Source: an uncultured Bacteroides sp. (GTDB lineage: Bacteria; Bacteroidota; Bacteroidia; Bacteroidales; Bacteroidaceae). From it: a DNA stretch of 46,343 nucleotides. The translations under genes were made by a program, and so were the position numbers. The notes beneath the pieces are model-generated. The model did no database searches, was not told where the DNA came from, and worked only from the letters and a program-made list of their open reading frames with translations. Shown here piece after piece: positions 1 through 7,732 of the stretch. The stretch is taken from assembly GCA_905203765.1 (NCBI GenBank), contig CAJKXC010000015.1, positions 1 through 46,343 of the forward strand, in the 5' to 3' direction. Each line of letters starts with the position of its first letter. Within the stretch, counting starts at the first letter, position 1.

Positions 1-43
1 ATCTTTTGTTAACCTTAAATCTAATACTATGAAAAACACATTG

Positions 44-74
44 CAAAGATACGGGCTTTTTGTGAATCTCCAAA
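44..74 (-). promoter_or_regulatory. Bacteroides-type promoter firing off the left edge
   Basis: On the minus strand a -33 TTTG (positions 74-71) is followed after 19 bp by TATCTTTG (51-44), an exact match to the Bacteroides primary-sigma -7 box TAnnTTTG. Transcription would start near position 37 and run leftwards into a gene outside this window. Confidence 0.7.
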
Positions 75-79
75 TTTCA

Positions 80-209
80 GGTAAGAAACAGAGGCGATTA
101 TAACATGGTTTAATAGATATATCAAGGCGTTAACTCTTGATTGATTGATTGTTAAATTAGATTTAGTGAGATTATCCATTTCAATGTTATAGTCGCCTCT
201 GAAGTTACC
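80..209. repeat. 130-bp element with about 26-bp inverted ends
   Basis: The left arm (80-106) and the reverse complement of the right arm (184-209) match at about 22 of 27 positions. They share GGTAA, CAGAGGCGA and TATAACAT. The interior of about 77 bp is AT-rich and has no open reading frame. It lies just past the stop of the peptidase gene. It could be a long terminator hairpin or a small non-autonomous inverted-repeat element. I see no clear target-site duplication. Confidence 0.5.
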
Positions 210-219
210 TTTTTCTATT

Positions 220-2340
220 TTACTTATTCGGCTTCAGCCATTTATCCAACCATTCGAAGAAAGTGCGTTGCCACAGAACACCGTTCTGAGGCTTCAGCAC
301 CCAGTGGTTTTCATCGGGATAGATCAGCAGTTCGGCAGGGACACCACGCATCACAGCAGCATCGAAGGCAGCCATAGCCTGGTTGGCAAGGATGCGGAAG
401 TCCTTTTCGCCGTGAATGCAGAGGATAGGAGTATCCCATTTATCGACGAATAGGTGCGGGGAGTTGGCAAACGTACGTTGTGCCGTGGCGTTGTTCTTTT
501 CCCAGTAAGCGCCGCCCATATCCCAGTTGGCAAACCATTTCTCTTCTGTTTCCAGATATTGCATCTCCATATTGAAGATACCGTCGTGGGCAATGAACGC
601 TTTGAAACGTTTGTCGTGATGCCCGGCAAGCCAGTAGACGGAGAAGCCACCGAAGCTGGCACCTACACATCCCAGGCGGTCTTTATCCACATACGGTTCT
701 TTGGCTACTTCGTCGATGGCAGTGAAGTAATCCTTCATACACTGACCGCCGTAATCACCACTGATGGCTTCGTTCCATTCCACACCGAAGCCGGGAAGAC
801 CGCGACGGTTGGGGGCTACGATGATATAATCGTTCGCCGCCATAATCTGGAAGTTCCAACGGTAGCTCCAGAACTGGCTGACGGGACTTTGGGGACCGCC
901 TTCGCAGAAGAGCAGGGTGGGATACTTCTTGTTCGGATCGAACTGGGGCGGATAGATTACCCAGGTCAACATCTGCTTGCCATCGGTTGTTTTCATCCAA
1001 CGGGCTTCTACCTTACCCATTTCCAGCTGGTCGTAGATTTGCTTGTTCTCGAAAGTCAGCTGGGTGGCTTCGGCATAAGCGTCACCGCTGCGGGTGTTGG
1101 TCACGGCATAGATTTCGTCGCCCATGCTCATGGAGTGGCGTTTGGCGATCACTTTATCTCCGCAGAGGGCAAGGGAAGCATAGTCGTACATACCGTCGGT
1201 AAGCTGGGTCAGCTTGTCGTTATCGGCGAGGTTGACGTTGTAGATTTGTGTTTCGCCGTGCCATACGCCGATAAAGTAGATGCTCTGAGAATCTTTGTTC
1301 CACAAGAATTCGTCTACGTTCGACTCGAATGCCTTGCTGACGAAACGCTTCTCACCGGTTTCGAGATTCATGATGAACAGGCGGTTCAAGTCGGCTTCGT
1401 AGCCGTCGCGCTCCATGCTTTGCCAGGCGATGTATTTGCCATCGGGAGAATATTGCGGGTTGGTATCATAGCCTTTGTTCTCTTCGGTGATGTTTTCGGT
1501 CTTTTTGCCGGCAAGATCGTAGATGTAGATATCGGAGTTGGTGGAGATGGCGTACGCCAGTCCGGTTTTCTTGCGAGAAGTATATGCCACTTTATCCGAA
1601 GATGGGCTCCATGCCAGTTGCTCGATGCCGCCCCACGGCTTCATCGGGCTTTCATAAGGTTCTCCTTGCAGAATATCGGTGACGTTGTTGATGCCGTTAC
1701 CGTCAAAGTCGGCTACAAAGGGGTGGGGAGCAGTAGTCACCCATTCGTCCCAATGCTTGTACATGAGGTCGGTGACGATGATGCCGCTTGCTTTGGGCAG
1801 GTCGGGATACTTGTCCGCTGTGCTCTGTACCGTCTTTACCTGGGCGATGAAGAGCAGTTTCTTGCCATCGGGAGAGAAGGAGAAACCTTCGATATCTCCG
1901 TCATATTCGGTCAGCTGTTTGCGTTCTGTGCCGTCGGGATTCATTTCCCACACTTGGCTGCTGCCGCTTTCGTTGCAGAGGAAAGCGATCTTCTTACCGT
2001 CCTTTATCCAAGTGGGTTGTCCTTCTTGCCAGGCATCACGGGTGATTTGCGCATTGCTGCTGCCGTCGGCATTCATTACGAATACTTCGCTGTTGCTCTT
2101 GTTTTGCGGCACACTGTAATAAGATACGGTGTAGGCAATCTGTTTTTCGTCGGGAGATACGGCCACACTACCGATACGCCCCATCGCCCAAAGAGCTTCG
2201 GGTGTCATACGCTTGCCTTCGATCTTGATGTCCGAGCGCTGGATAAGCGCGGCTGCATCCGGTTGTCCGGCATCTTTTGTTCCGCCACAAGAGGCTAATG
2301 TCATAGCTGCTGACATAAACAATAGGTTTACTTGTTTCAT
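220..2340 (-). CDS. S9 family prolyl oligopeptidase / dipeptidyl peptidase-like lipoprotein
   Basis: Predicted serine peptidase of 706 residues that trims peptides in the periplasm or at the outer membrane. Residues 1-18 form a lipoprotein signal ending in the lipobox LASC, so Cys18 is the probable lipid anchor. Residues of about 50-430 contain repeated WD40/TolB-like blade motifs (SPDGKK, SPDGKY) of the beta-propeller that gates access. The C-terminal alpha/beta hydrolase has the nucleophile motif GASFGG (Ser562), Asp647 in EKDFRI and His679 in DENHW, giving a full triad. It lies 62 bp downstream of the MATE gene on the same strand and has a weak -7 box of its own. The substrate (X-Pro, acyl-aminoacyl or other) cannot be told from sequence. 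Confidence 0.93.
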   Translation of the reverse strand: MKQVNLLFMSAAMTLASCGGTKDAGQPDAAALIQRSDIKIEGKRMTPEALWAMGRIGSVAVSPDEKQIAYTVSYYSVPQNKSNSEVFVMNADGSSNAQITRDAWQEGQPTWIKDGKKIAFLCNESGSSQVWEMNPDGTERKQLTEYDGDIEGFSFSPDGKKLLFIAQVKTVQSTADKYPDLPKASGIIVTDLMYKHWDEWVTTAPHPFVADFDGNGINNVTDILQGEPYESPMKPWGGIEQLAWSPSSDKVAYTSRKKTGLAYAISTNSDIYIYDLAGKKTENITEENKGYDTNPQYSPDGKYIAWQSMERDGYEADLNRLFIMNLETGEKRFVSKAFESNVDEFLWNKDSQSIYFIGVWHGETQIYNVNLADNDKLTQLTDGMYDYASLALCGDKVIAKRHSMSMGDEIYAVTNTRSGDAYAEATQLTFENKQIYDQLEMGKVEARWMKTTDGKQMLTWVIYPPQFDPNKKYPTLLFCEGGPQSPVSQFWSYRWNFQIMAANDYIIVAPNRRGLPGFGVEWNEAISGDYGGQCMKDYFTAIDEVAKEPYVDKDRLGCVGASFGGFSVYWLAGHHDKRFKAFIAHDGIFNMEMQYLETEEKWFANWDMGGAYWEKNNATAQRTFANSPHLFVDKWDTPILCIHGEKDFRILANQAMAAFDAAVMRGVPAELLIYPDENHWVLKPQNGVLWQRTFFEWLDKWLKPNK

Positions 2341-2384
2341 ATAATTAGTGTTTGATGAATATTCGTCGTATATTTATTATGTTG

Positions 2385-2392
2385 CGAAGATA
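2385..2392 (-). promoter_or_regulatory. Weak -7 box upstream of the S9 peptidase
   Basis: The minus strand reads TATCTTCG, one mismatch from TAnnTTTG, 44 bp before the start codon. No good -33 TTTG is seen, so read-through from the MATE gene is also possible. Confidence 0.35.
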
Positions 2393-2402
2393 CAGAAATA
2401 TT

Positions 2403-3734
2403 TTAAATCTTCTTCTGACTCCATTTCCCTTTCTTCATATAGAAATAGGAGAGCGTTAAAATACCGATGGAATATACATGCTCCGAAGTCCATGCAAACG
2501 CAACATCGAGCTTCAGATAGGAGACGATGTATGTGATGTAACAGACGTATACGGCAAGCGTTATCATTTCCAGTACCAGTGCCGTGCGTGTGTTTCCGGT
2601 TCCCGATACCGACTGGAAGTAAACATTGGCGGGGACCAGAAACAGATAAGCGGAGCACAGCACCCAAAGCGAAGGCACGGCGGCTTCCCTCAACGCAGGA
2701 ATATCCGTATATACGCTCAGAATCAAGTTCGGGAACAGTGCAAAGAAGATGGCAAACGGAAGCACAAACACATAAGCGATGCGTATATGCTGGCGTATGG
2801 TGCCCCGGACATAACGAATATCTCCCGCCCCGATAAGGTTACTAACCAATGAACCGCAGGTAGAGGCAAAAGCCATCATCACCATGAACAGAATGCCCGA
2901 AACATTGCGGATGATGTTGGTAATGGCAAGCGAACGTTCCCCCAAATGCTCTATATATAAGAATAGGAGAAACCAGGTGGACAGCGAGAAGAAGTTCTGA
3001 ACCATCGTCCAAAACGAAACGTTCAGCATTCGCTTCAGTATCTCCCTGCGAACGCCCGGTATTTTGTCCAGCCCGTACTTATGGATATCAATGCGGTAAC
3101 GGGTATATAGAATAAAGAATATCAGTGATATCAGTTCGGACAGTGACGAGCCTATTGCCGCTCCGGCAATACCGAGGGCAGGTACTCCGAACTTACCGAA
3201 AATAAGGATATAGTTAAGTACGACATTGCTCAATACCATCACAATGGAGTTCAGTGTCAATGTCTTGGTCTGTGTCGTGCCCAGGAAGAATGCGCGGAAC
3301 ATCACAGCCGCAAAGGTAAAGAAGAAGCCGAAGATACGCCAGTTCAGATAGCTGATGGCAGCATCATAAATATGGTCGGAAGAAACAATGTGCCGCAGTA
3401 TCACCGGTGCGAGGCAATAGCATAGCAGGAACATGACCACTGCCAGTCCCAGTTGGAAGTAAATGCCTTGATAGAACAGATTCCCGATTTCGCGGTATTG
3501 CTGTTCGCCATTGCGCCGGGCAATAAGTATCTGCGCTCCGATGCTGAAGCCGAATGCCACCATAAAGATGACCACATAGAAGATGCCGGCAATGGCGGAT
3601 GCTCCCAGTTCGACTTCGCCCACGCGCCCCAGAAAGGCAGTGTCTGTCATACCGATCAACTGCTCCATCAAGAGGCTGATTAGGATAGGGTAGGCAATAA
3701 CCCAGATTTGCTTGTAGGTGTATTTAGTTTGCAT
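2403..3734 (-). CDS. MATE family efflux transporter
   Basis: Inner-membrane multidrug/toxin exporter of 443 residues, with twelve predicted hydrophobic helices in two similar halves, driven by H+ or Na+. The N-terminal half has the family-like stretch LISLLMEQLIGMTDTAFLGR (residues 18-37). The second half begins near residue 235. The length fits the MatE family (about 440-460). The C-terminus ends in a basic tail (YMKKGKWSQKKI). The start is ATG at 3734; the 46 bp before it are AT-rich and contain only a poor -7 match. A palindromic repeat array (3781-3885) lies just upstream. The substrate is unknown. Confidence 0.93.
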   Translation of the reverse strand: MQTKYTYKQIWVIAYPILISLLMEQLIGMTDTAFLGRVGEVELGASAIAGIFYVVIFMVAFGFSIGAQILIARRNGEQQYREIGNLFYQGIYFQLGLAVVMFLLCYCLAPVILRHIVSSDHIYDAAISYLNWRIFGFFFTFAAVMFRAFFLGTTQTKTLTLNSIVMVLSNVVLNYILIFGKFGVPALGIAGAAIGSSLSELISLIFFILYTRYRIDIHKYGLDKIPGVRREILKRMLNVSFWTMVQNFFSLSTWFLLFLYIEHLGERSLAITNIIRNVSGILFMVMMAFASTCGSLVSNLIGAGDIRYVRGTIRQHIRIAYVFVLPFAIFFALFPNLILSVYTDIPALREAAVPSLWVLCSAYLFLVPANVYFQSVSGTGNTRTALVLEMITLAVYVCYITYIVSYLKLDVAFAWTSEHVYSIGILTLSYFYMKKGKWSQKKI

Positions 3735-3780
3735 AACAATAATTCTTGTAATAAAAATAAGTAAAATTCGGGTACTCTGA

Positions 3781-3885
3781 AAACAGATGATGCGTTTGCC
3801 TCAAACAGACCATGCGTTTGCCCTAAACAGATGATGCGTTTGACCCAAACAGACCATGCGTTTTGCCCAAACGGATGATACGTTT
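3781..3885. repeat. Tandem array 1: five 17-bp palindrome-like units at 22-bp pitch
   Basis: Units begin at 3781, 3803, 3825, 3847 and 3869, exactly 22 bp apart, with 5-bp spacers (GCCTC, GCCCT, GACCC, TGCCC). The units are AAACAGATGATGCGTTT (twice), AAACAGACCATGCGTTT (twice) and AAACGGATGATACGTTT. Each has AAAC and GTTT as inverted ends. The array sits between the MATE start and the YidC terminator. The same unit recurs in the array at 16467-16571. Function unknown. Confidence 0.9.
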
Positions 3886-3901
3886 TACTCCTTCAGATTA
3901 A

Positions 3902-3933
3902 GAAAGCCGGGCAACGTACATTGTCCGGCTTTC
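3902..3933 (-). terminator. Hairpin terminator after yidC
   Basis: GAAAGCCGG (3902-3910) pairs with CCGGCTTTC (3925-3933). The stem extends inward by a G-T and three more pairs to 13 bp around a short loop. It lies 28 bp beyond the yidC stop. The T-run on the minus strand is weak. Confidence 0.65.
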
Positions 3934-3960
3934 ATTAAAAGAATATTTGGAATGGAAGTT

Positions 3961-5814
3961 TTACTTCCTGTTCTGTTTTTCTTTCATCATCTGCTCCTGT
4001 TGCTTTTGCATAGCTTCCAGACGGGCAGCAAAACCGGTTTTCTTCATTTTCTTCGGGTCCTTCTTGTTGGCTTCCATTTGGGCCAGAAGTCTCTCTTCAT
4101 TGGTGGTTCGGCGCATGATGAGCGTTGTTACCACACTGATCAAAGTAGAGAGGAAGTAGTAATAGTTCAATCCCGAAGGATAATCGTTCAAGATGAACAG
4201 GAACATCACGGGCATCAGATACGACATCCACTTCATGGCTGCCATCTGAGGATTGGCACCTGTGTCCTGCTGTTGCATCATATACTTCGTGTTCAGCAGG
4301 TTGGTGGCGGTCATCAGCAAGCAGAACAAGCTGAGGTGGCTGCCCAGGAACGGAATATGGAACGGGAAGTTGATGAACGCATCGTAAGTGGAGAGGTCAT
4401 CCGCCCACAAAAAACTTTGTTGGCGAAGCTCGATCGCACTCGGCACGAACATGAACAATGCCATCAGGATAGGGAACTGCAACAGCATCGGCAAGCATCC
4501 GCCCATCGGACTGACACCGTACTGGCTGTAAAGCCCCATCACTTCCTGTTGTTTCTTCATCGCGTCTTCCTGTTTGGGATATTTCTTGCCGATTTCATCA
4601 ATTTTCGGCTTCAATACACGCATCTTGGCAGACGACATATATGTTTTCCACGTTGCAGGGAATACTACTGCTTTTACAATCAACGTCATGAACAACAGCA
4701 CGATACCCATACTCAATCCCCAACTGGACAACCAGTCGAAGATATTAATGGTGAGCCATTTGTTGATCCAGCGGATAAGCGGCCAACCCAGGTAAACCAA
4801 GCGGTTCAGCTCCCATTTTTCAGTACGTCCCTTGTCAAGCGCAGTCAGTGTTTTGTAATGGTTGGGGCCGAAGTAGAAGAACAACTGTGTCGGTTCTTTA
4901 CCTGTCGGATCGAACTTCGTGCTCATTTCTGCCGAGTAATCCTTGATATAGCCACTGCCCTGGACTTCCATCTTGGAAGTCAACTTCGTCTTTTCAAAGT
5001 CGGCATCGGCCAGGAATACCGTGGAGAAGAACTGGTTCTTGAAGGCAATCCAGTCCAAGCGTTCGGGAACTTCTTTCTCGTCGTTCTTGTTGGCGGACAA
5101 GTAGTCGGTTCCGTCTCCGGTCTTCTTATAGGTCAGTTCGGACAAACGGTTTTCGTACGTATAACCCTTCTCTATCTGGCGGGCGCGTTGTGCCCATTCT
5201 ATATCCACATAGTTGTTGGTAGCTGCCAGCTTGCCTTCCATGTTCACGGCCTGAATGGTAAAGTCTATCAGATATGTACCGTTATGCATGGTATACGTGA
5301 AGTCGATATAGCTGTCGCTGTCTGCCGACAAACGCATGGTGACGGTGCTGTCCGTACGGTTCACTGCGGTAAAGTAGTAGTCTTCCGTCTGAATGGTTTC
5401 CTTCTTATTATAGAAAAGGAAATTCATGGAAGCGTCGTTGCCGCTGAACAATGTGACGGGAGTCTTTTTGTCTTGTCCCATATACTCCTTCAGCGTAGCC
5501 GAAGCAATGCGTCCGCCTTTCGTATCTACCGTTATCTCTGCCAGGTTGTTCTGGATGGTCACTTGCGAGTTGGTTCCCTGACGGGCGTCGAAGAAGAGGG
5601 CAGTGGAATCAACCGATACTTCTGCTCCTTTTTCGTTTGCCAGGGCAGCCTCTGATTTGGCTTTCAGGGCCTCTTCGCGTTGCTGTACCTGGGCAATGGA
5701 GTCGTAGTAGTGTTGCTGTGCTTCCAATTGTTCCTGGCTGGGACGGCTCAAGAAGCTGAAACCCACTAACAAGATAGCTATTAAAACAAGACCTGTGATG
5801 GTGTTTTTATCCAT
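3961..5814 (-). CDS. yidC: Membrane protein insertase YidC
   Basis: Inserts and folds inner-membrane proteins, with SecYEG or alone. At 617 residues it matches the long Gram-negative form. One N-terminal anchor helix (about 5-21, after MDKNTIT) is followed by a large periplasmic beta-rich domain (about 60-350). The conserved Oxa1-like core of five helices (about 360-590) includes YGVSPMGGCLPMLLQFPILM. The tail is basic (KKDPKKMKKTG and KQKNRK), as expected for ribosome contact. The gene lies 33 bp downstream of pyrG and is probably co-transcribed with it. The spacer holds an AT-rich 18-mer that recurs before atpF. Confidence 0.98.
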   Translation of the reverse strand: MDKNTITGLVLIAILLVGFSFLSRPSQEQLEAQQHYYDSIAQVQQREEALKAKSEAALANEKGAEVSVDSTALFFDARQGTNSQVTIQNNLAEITVDTKGGRIASATLKEYMGQDKKTPVTLFSGNDASMNFLFYNKKETIQTEDYYFTAVNRTDSTVTMRLSADSDSYIDFTYTMHNGTYLIDFTIQAVNMEGKLAATNNYVDIEWAQRARQIEKGYTYENRLSELTYKKTGDGTDYLSANKNDEKEVPERLDWIAFKNQFFSTVFLADADFEKTKLTSKMEVQGSGYIKDYSAEMSTKFDPTGKEPTQLFFYFGPNHYKTLTALDKGRTEKWELNRLVYLGWPLIRWINKWLTINIFDWLSSWGLSMGIVLLFMTLIVKAVVFPATWKTYMSSAKMRVLKPKIDEIGKKYPKQEDAMKKQQEVMGLYSQYGVSPMGGCLPMLLQFPILMALFMFVPSAIELRQQSFLWADDLSTYDAFINFPFHIPFLGSHLSLFCLLMTATNLLNTKYMMQQQDTGANPQMAAMKWMSYLMPVMFLFILNDYPSGLNYYYFLSTLISVVTTLIMRRTTNEERLLAQMEANKKDPKKMKKTGFAARLEAMQKQQEQMMKEKQNRK

Positions 5815-5820
5815 TCTCTG

Positions 5821-5838
5821 TTAATTACAAATTACTAA
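5821..5838 (-). repeat. AT-rich 18-mer before yidC, shared with the atpF leader
   Basis: The minus strand reads TTAGTAATTTGTAATTAA, ending 6 nt before the yidC start codon. The identical 18-mer in the same gene-relative orientation occurs at 20584-20601 before atpF. Confidence 0.75.
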
Positions 5839-5847
5839 ATTACAAAC

Positions 5848-7467
5848 TTATTTATTATCGTTTTCGTTTTCGATGGCGGCTTTTACGAATGCTACAAACA
5901 GCGGATGCGGATCCAATACCGTACTGCTGTATTCGGGGTGGAACTGTGTACCGACGAACCATTTCAGTTCGGGTATCTCAACTATCTCCACCAAATCCGA
6001 TTCGGGGTTAATACCCACGCACTTCATGCCTGCCGCTTCATATTCGCTCTTGTAGGCATTGTTGAATTCATAGCGATGACGGTGGCGTTCCTGAATATGT
6101 TCTTTTCCATAAGCCTCGTATGCTTTGCTGCCTTTTTGCAGTACACATTCGTAAGCGCCTAGACGCATCGTGCCACCCATGTTGGTGATGGACTTCTGCT
6201 CTTCCATAATGTCGATAACATTGTGAGGCGTCTTTTCGTCCATTTCGCGTGAATTGGCATCGGCATAACCCAGTACGTTGCGGGCAAACTCGATGGCGAT
6301 GCATTGCATACCCAGACAGATACCGAAAGTAGGTATATTGTGCGTGCGTGCATACTTTATAGCTACAAACTTACCGGCAATGCCCCGTTCGCCAAAGCCG
6401 GGGCCAATCAGTACACCTGCCATGCCTTTCAGTGCTTCGGCTACGTTCTCGTCTGTCAGCTTTTCACTGTTCACGAAGTCCACCGATACTTTGCGGTCGT
6501 TGTAGGTTCCGGCTTGCGAAAGGGATTCGCGGATGGACTTGTAGGCATCTTGCAGGTCATATTTACCTACCAGTGCGATGTGCAGAGGCTCTGTATCTTC
6601 TGCTTTGTGACGGCGTTCGAGGAAAGCACGCCACGGACCCAGTCCCGGAGTGTCGCCTACCGGAAGTCCCATTTTCTTCAGAATGGTAACGTCCAATCCT
6701 TGTTCCTGCATCATGATAGGTACCTCGTAGATGGTGGGCGCGTCGTTGCTCTGTACAACGGCACTCTCATCTACGTTACAGAAGAGGGCTACCTTCTTGC
6801 GCAAATTGGTACTCAGTTTGTGTTCTGCACGAAGTACGAGTACATCGGGTTGGATACCGGCGCTCTGCAACTCCTTTACGGAATGCTGGGTAGGTTTGGT
6901 CTTCAACTCACCGGCAGCAGCGAGGTAGGGGACATAAGTAAGGTGTACGCACAAAGCGTCTTTACCCAGTTCCCACTTCAACTGACGGATGCTTTCCAGG
7001 TACGGAAGTGACTCGATATCGCCCACTGTACCGCCAATCTCGGTAATAACAAAATCAAATTTATATTTGTTTCCCAGCAGTTTCACATTACGTTTGATTT
7101 CGTCTGTGATATGGGGAATAACCTGAATCGTCTTTCCCAGATAATCGCCCCGGCGCTCTTTGTCGATGACGCTCTTATAGATACGTCCGGTTGTAATATT
7201 ATTGGCCTTAGTCGTCTGAATGCCCAGAAAACGTTCATAGTGTCCCAGGTCGAGGTCGGCTTCGTGACCGTCTACCGTTACGTAGCATTCTCCGTGTTCA
7301 TAAGGGTTCAGTGTACCCGGGTCGATGTTTATGTACGGGTCAAACTTCTGGATGGTTACTTTGTAACCTCTTGCTTGCAGCAACTTACCGATGGAGGATG
7401 AGATGATACCTTTACCTAATGAAGAGGCAACGCCACCGGTGACGAAAATATACTTTGTTTCTCCCAC
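5848..7467 (-). CDS. pyrG: CTP synthase (glutamine-hydrolysing)
   Basis: Converts UTP, ATP and glutamine to CTP in the cytoplasm, the last step of pyrimidine nucleotide synthesis. The N-terminal amidoligase domain opens with GGVASSLGKG (residues 11-20), the P-loop region of the family. The C-terminal class I glutamine amidotransferase domain has the nucleophile Cys384 in GICLGMQC and His510/Glu512 in QFHPE. The length of 539 fits the family. The start codon is GTG (7467); no ATG is available in frame just upstream. The gene leads into yidC. A -7 box lies 71 bp upstream and a small leader hairpin lies at 7504-7519. Confidence 0.98.
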   Translation of the reverse strand: MGETKYIFVTGGVASSLGKGIISSSIGKLLQARGYKVTIQKFDPYINIDPGTLNPYEHGECYVTVDGHEADLDLGHYERFLGIQTTKANNITTGRIYKSVIDKERRGDYLGKTIQVIPHITDEIKRNVKLLGNKYKFDFVITEIGGTVGDIESLPYLESIRQLKWELGKDALCVHLTYVPYLAAAGELKTKPTQHSVKELQSAGIQPDVLVLRAEHKLSTNLRKKVALFCNVDESAVVQSNDAPTIYEVPIMMQEQGLDVTILKKMGLPVGDTPGLGPWRAFLERRHKAEDTEPLHIALVGKYDLQDAYKSIRESLSQAGTYNDRKVSVDFVNSEKLTDENVAEALKGMAGVLIGPGFGERGIAGKFVAIKYARTHNIPTFGICLGMQCIAIEFARNVLGYADANSREMDEKTPHNVIDIMEEQKSITNMGGTMRLGAYECVLQKGSKAYEAYGKEHIQERHRHRYEFNNAYKSEYEAAGMKCVGINPESDLVEIVEIPELKWFVGTQFHPEYSSTVLDPHPLFVAFVKAAIENENDNK

Positions 7468-7503
7468 AACTATATTGTTTTATTAATTGTTATTTCTTGC
7501 CAA

Positions 7504-7519
7504 TGTACCCGTTGGTACA
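7504..7519 (-). promoter_or_regulatory. pyrG: Small hairpin in the pyrG 5' leader
   Basis: TGTACC and GGTACA are perfect 6-bp inverted arms around a 4-nt loop, 37 nt before the pyrG GTG in the predicted untranslated leader. It may be a leader stem or a protein site; no role is established here. Confidence 0.4.
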
Positions 7520-7537
7520 CAACTGACTTAAAAAGCG

Positions 7538-7545
7538 CAAAATTA
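7538..7545 (-). promoter_or_regulatory. -7 promoter box for pyrG-yidC
   Basis: The minus strand reads TAATTTTG, an exact TAnnTTTG match. No clear -33 TTTG is found at the usual distance. The predicted leader is about 60 nt. Confidence 0.55.
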
Positions 7546-7697
7546 TAAAAAAAAGAGGAAGTACGGAAAGTTTCGTTGAAACAATTATTAAAAAAATGAT
7601 TTCATTAAAGAAGTTGTCTTCTGTTTTCCATTTAGGTTTTCTATGTATTCATTTTAGTTTTCTAATTGTTTTTCTATGTAGTCTAAACATTTTAAGC

Positions 7698-7705
7698 TAA
7701 ATTTG
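7698..7705 (+). promoter_or_regulatory. -7 promoter box for the DUF3078 gene
   Basis: TAAATTTG matches TAnnTTTG exactly and ends 27 bp before the ATG at 7733. The upstream sequence is T-rich but has no perfect -33 box. It faces away from the pyrG promoter. Confidence 0.6.
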
Positions 7706-7732
7706 CCCTCAAAATCGTAGATTTTAGAAATT

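Noticed and set aside
454..2298. 614-codon open frame on the plus strand, opposite the S9 peptidase gene
   Set aside because: It is the antisense shadow of a well-supported peptidase with a lipobox and full catalytic triad. The protein has no recognisable motif and no promoter.
3781..3885. CRISPR array
   Set aside because: Pitch is 22 bp with 5-bp spacers, so there is no room for spacers of about 30 bp, and no cas genes are present. The same holds for 16467-16571 and 31764-31890.
3856..5655. 599-codon open frame opposite yidC
   Set aside because: The sense strand encodes a clear YidC. The antisense product is His/Gln/Arg-rich without family features and starts within repeat array 1.
7504..7519. 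Pyrimidine riboswitch or attenuator for pyrG
   Set aside because: Only a 6-bp stem is seen, with no alternate terminator stem or T-run between it and the start codon.
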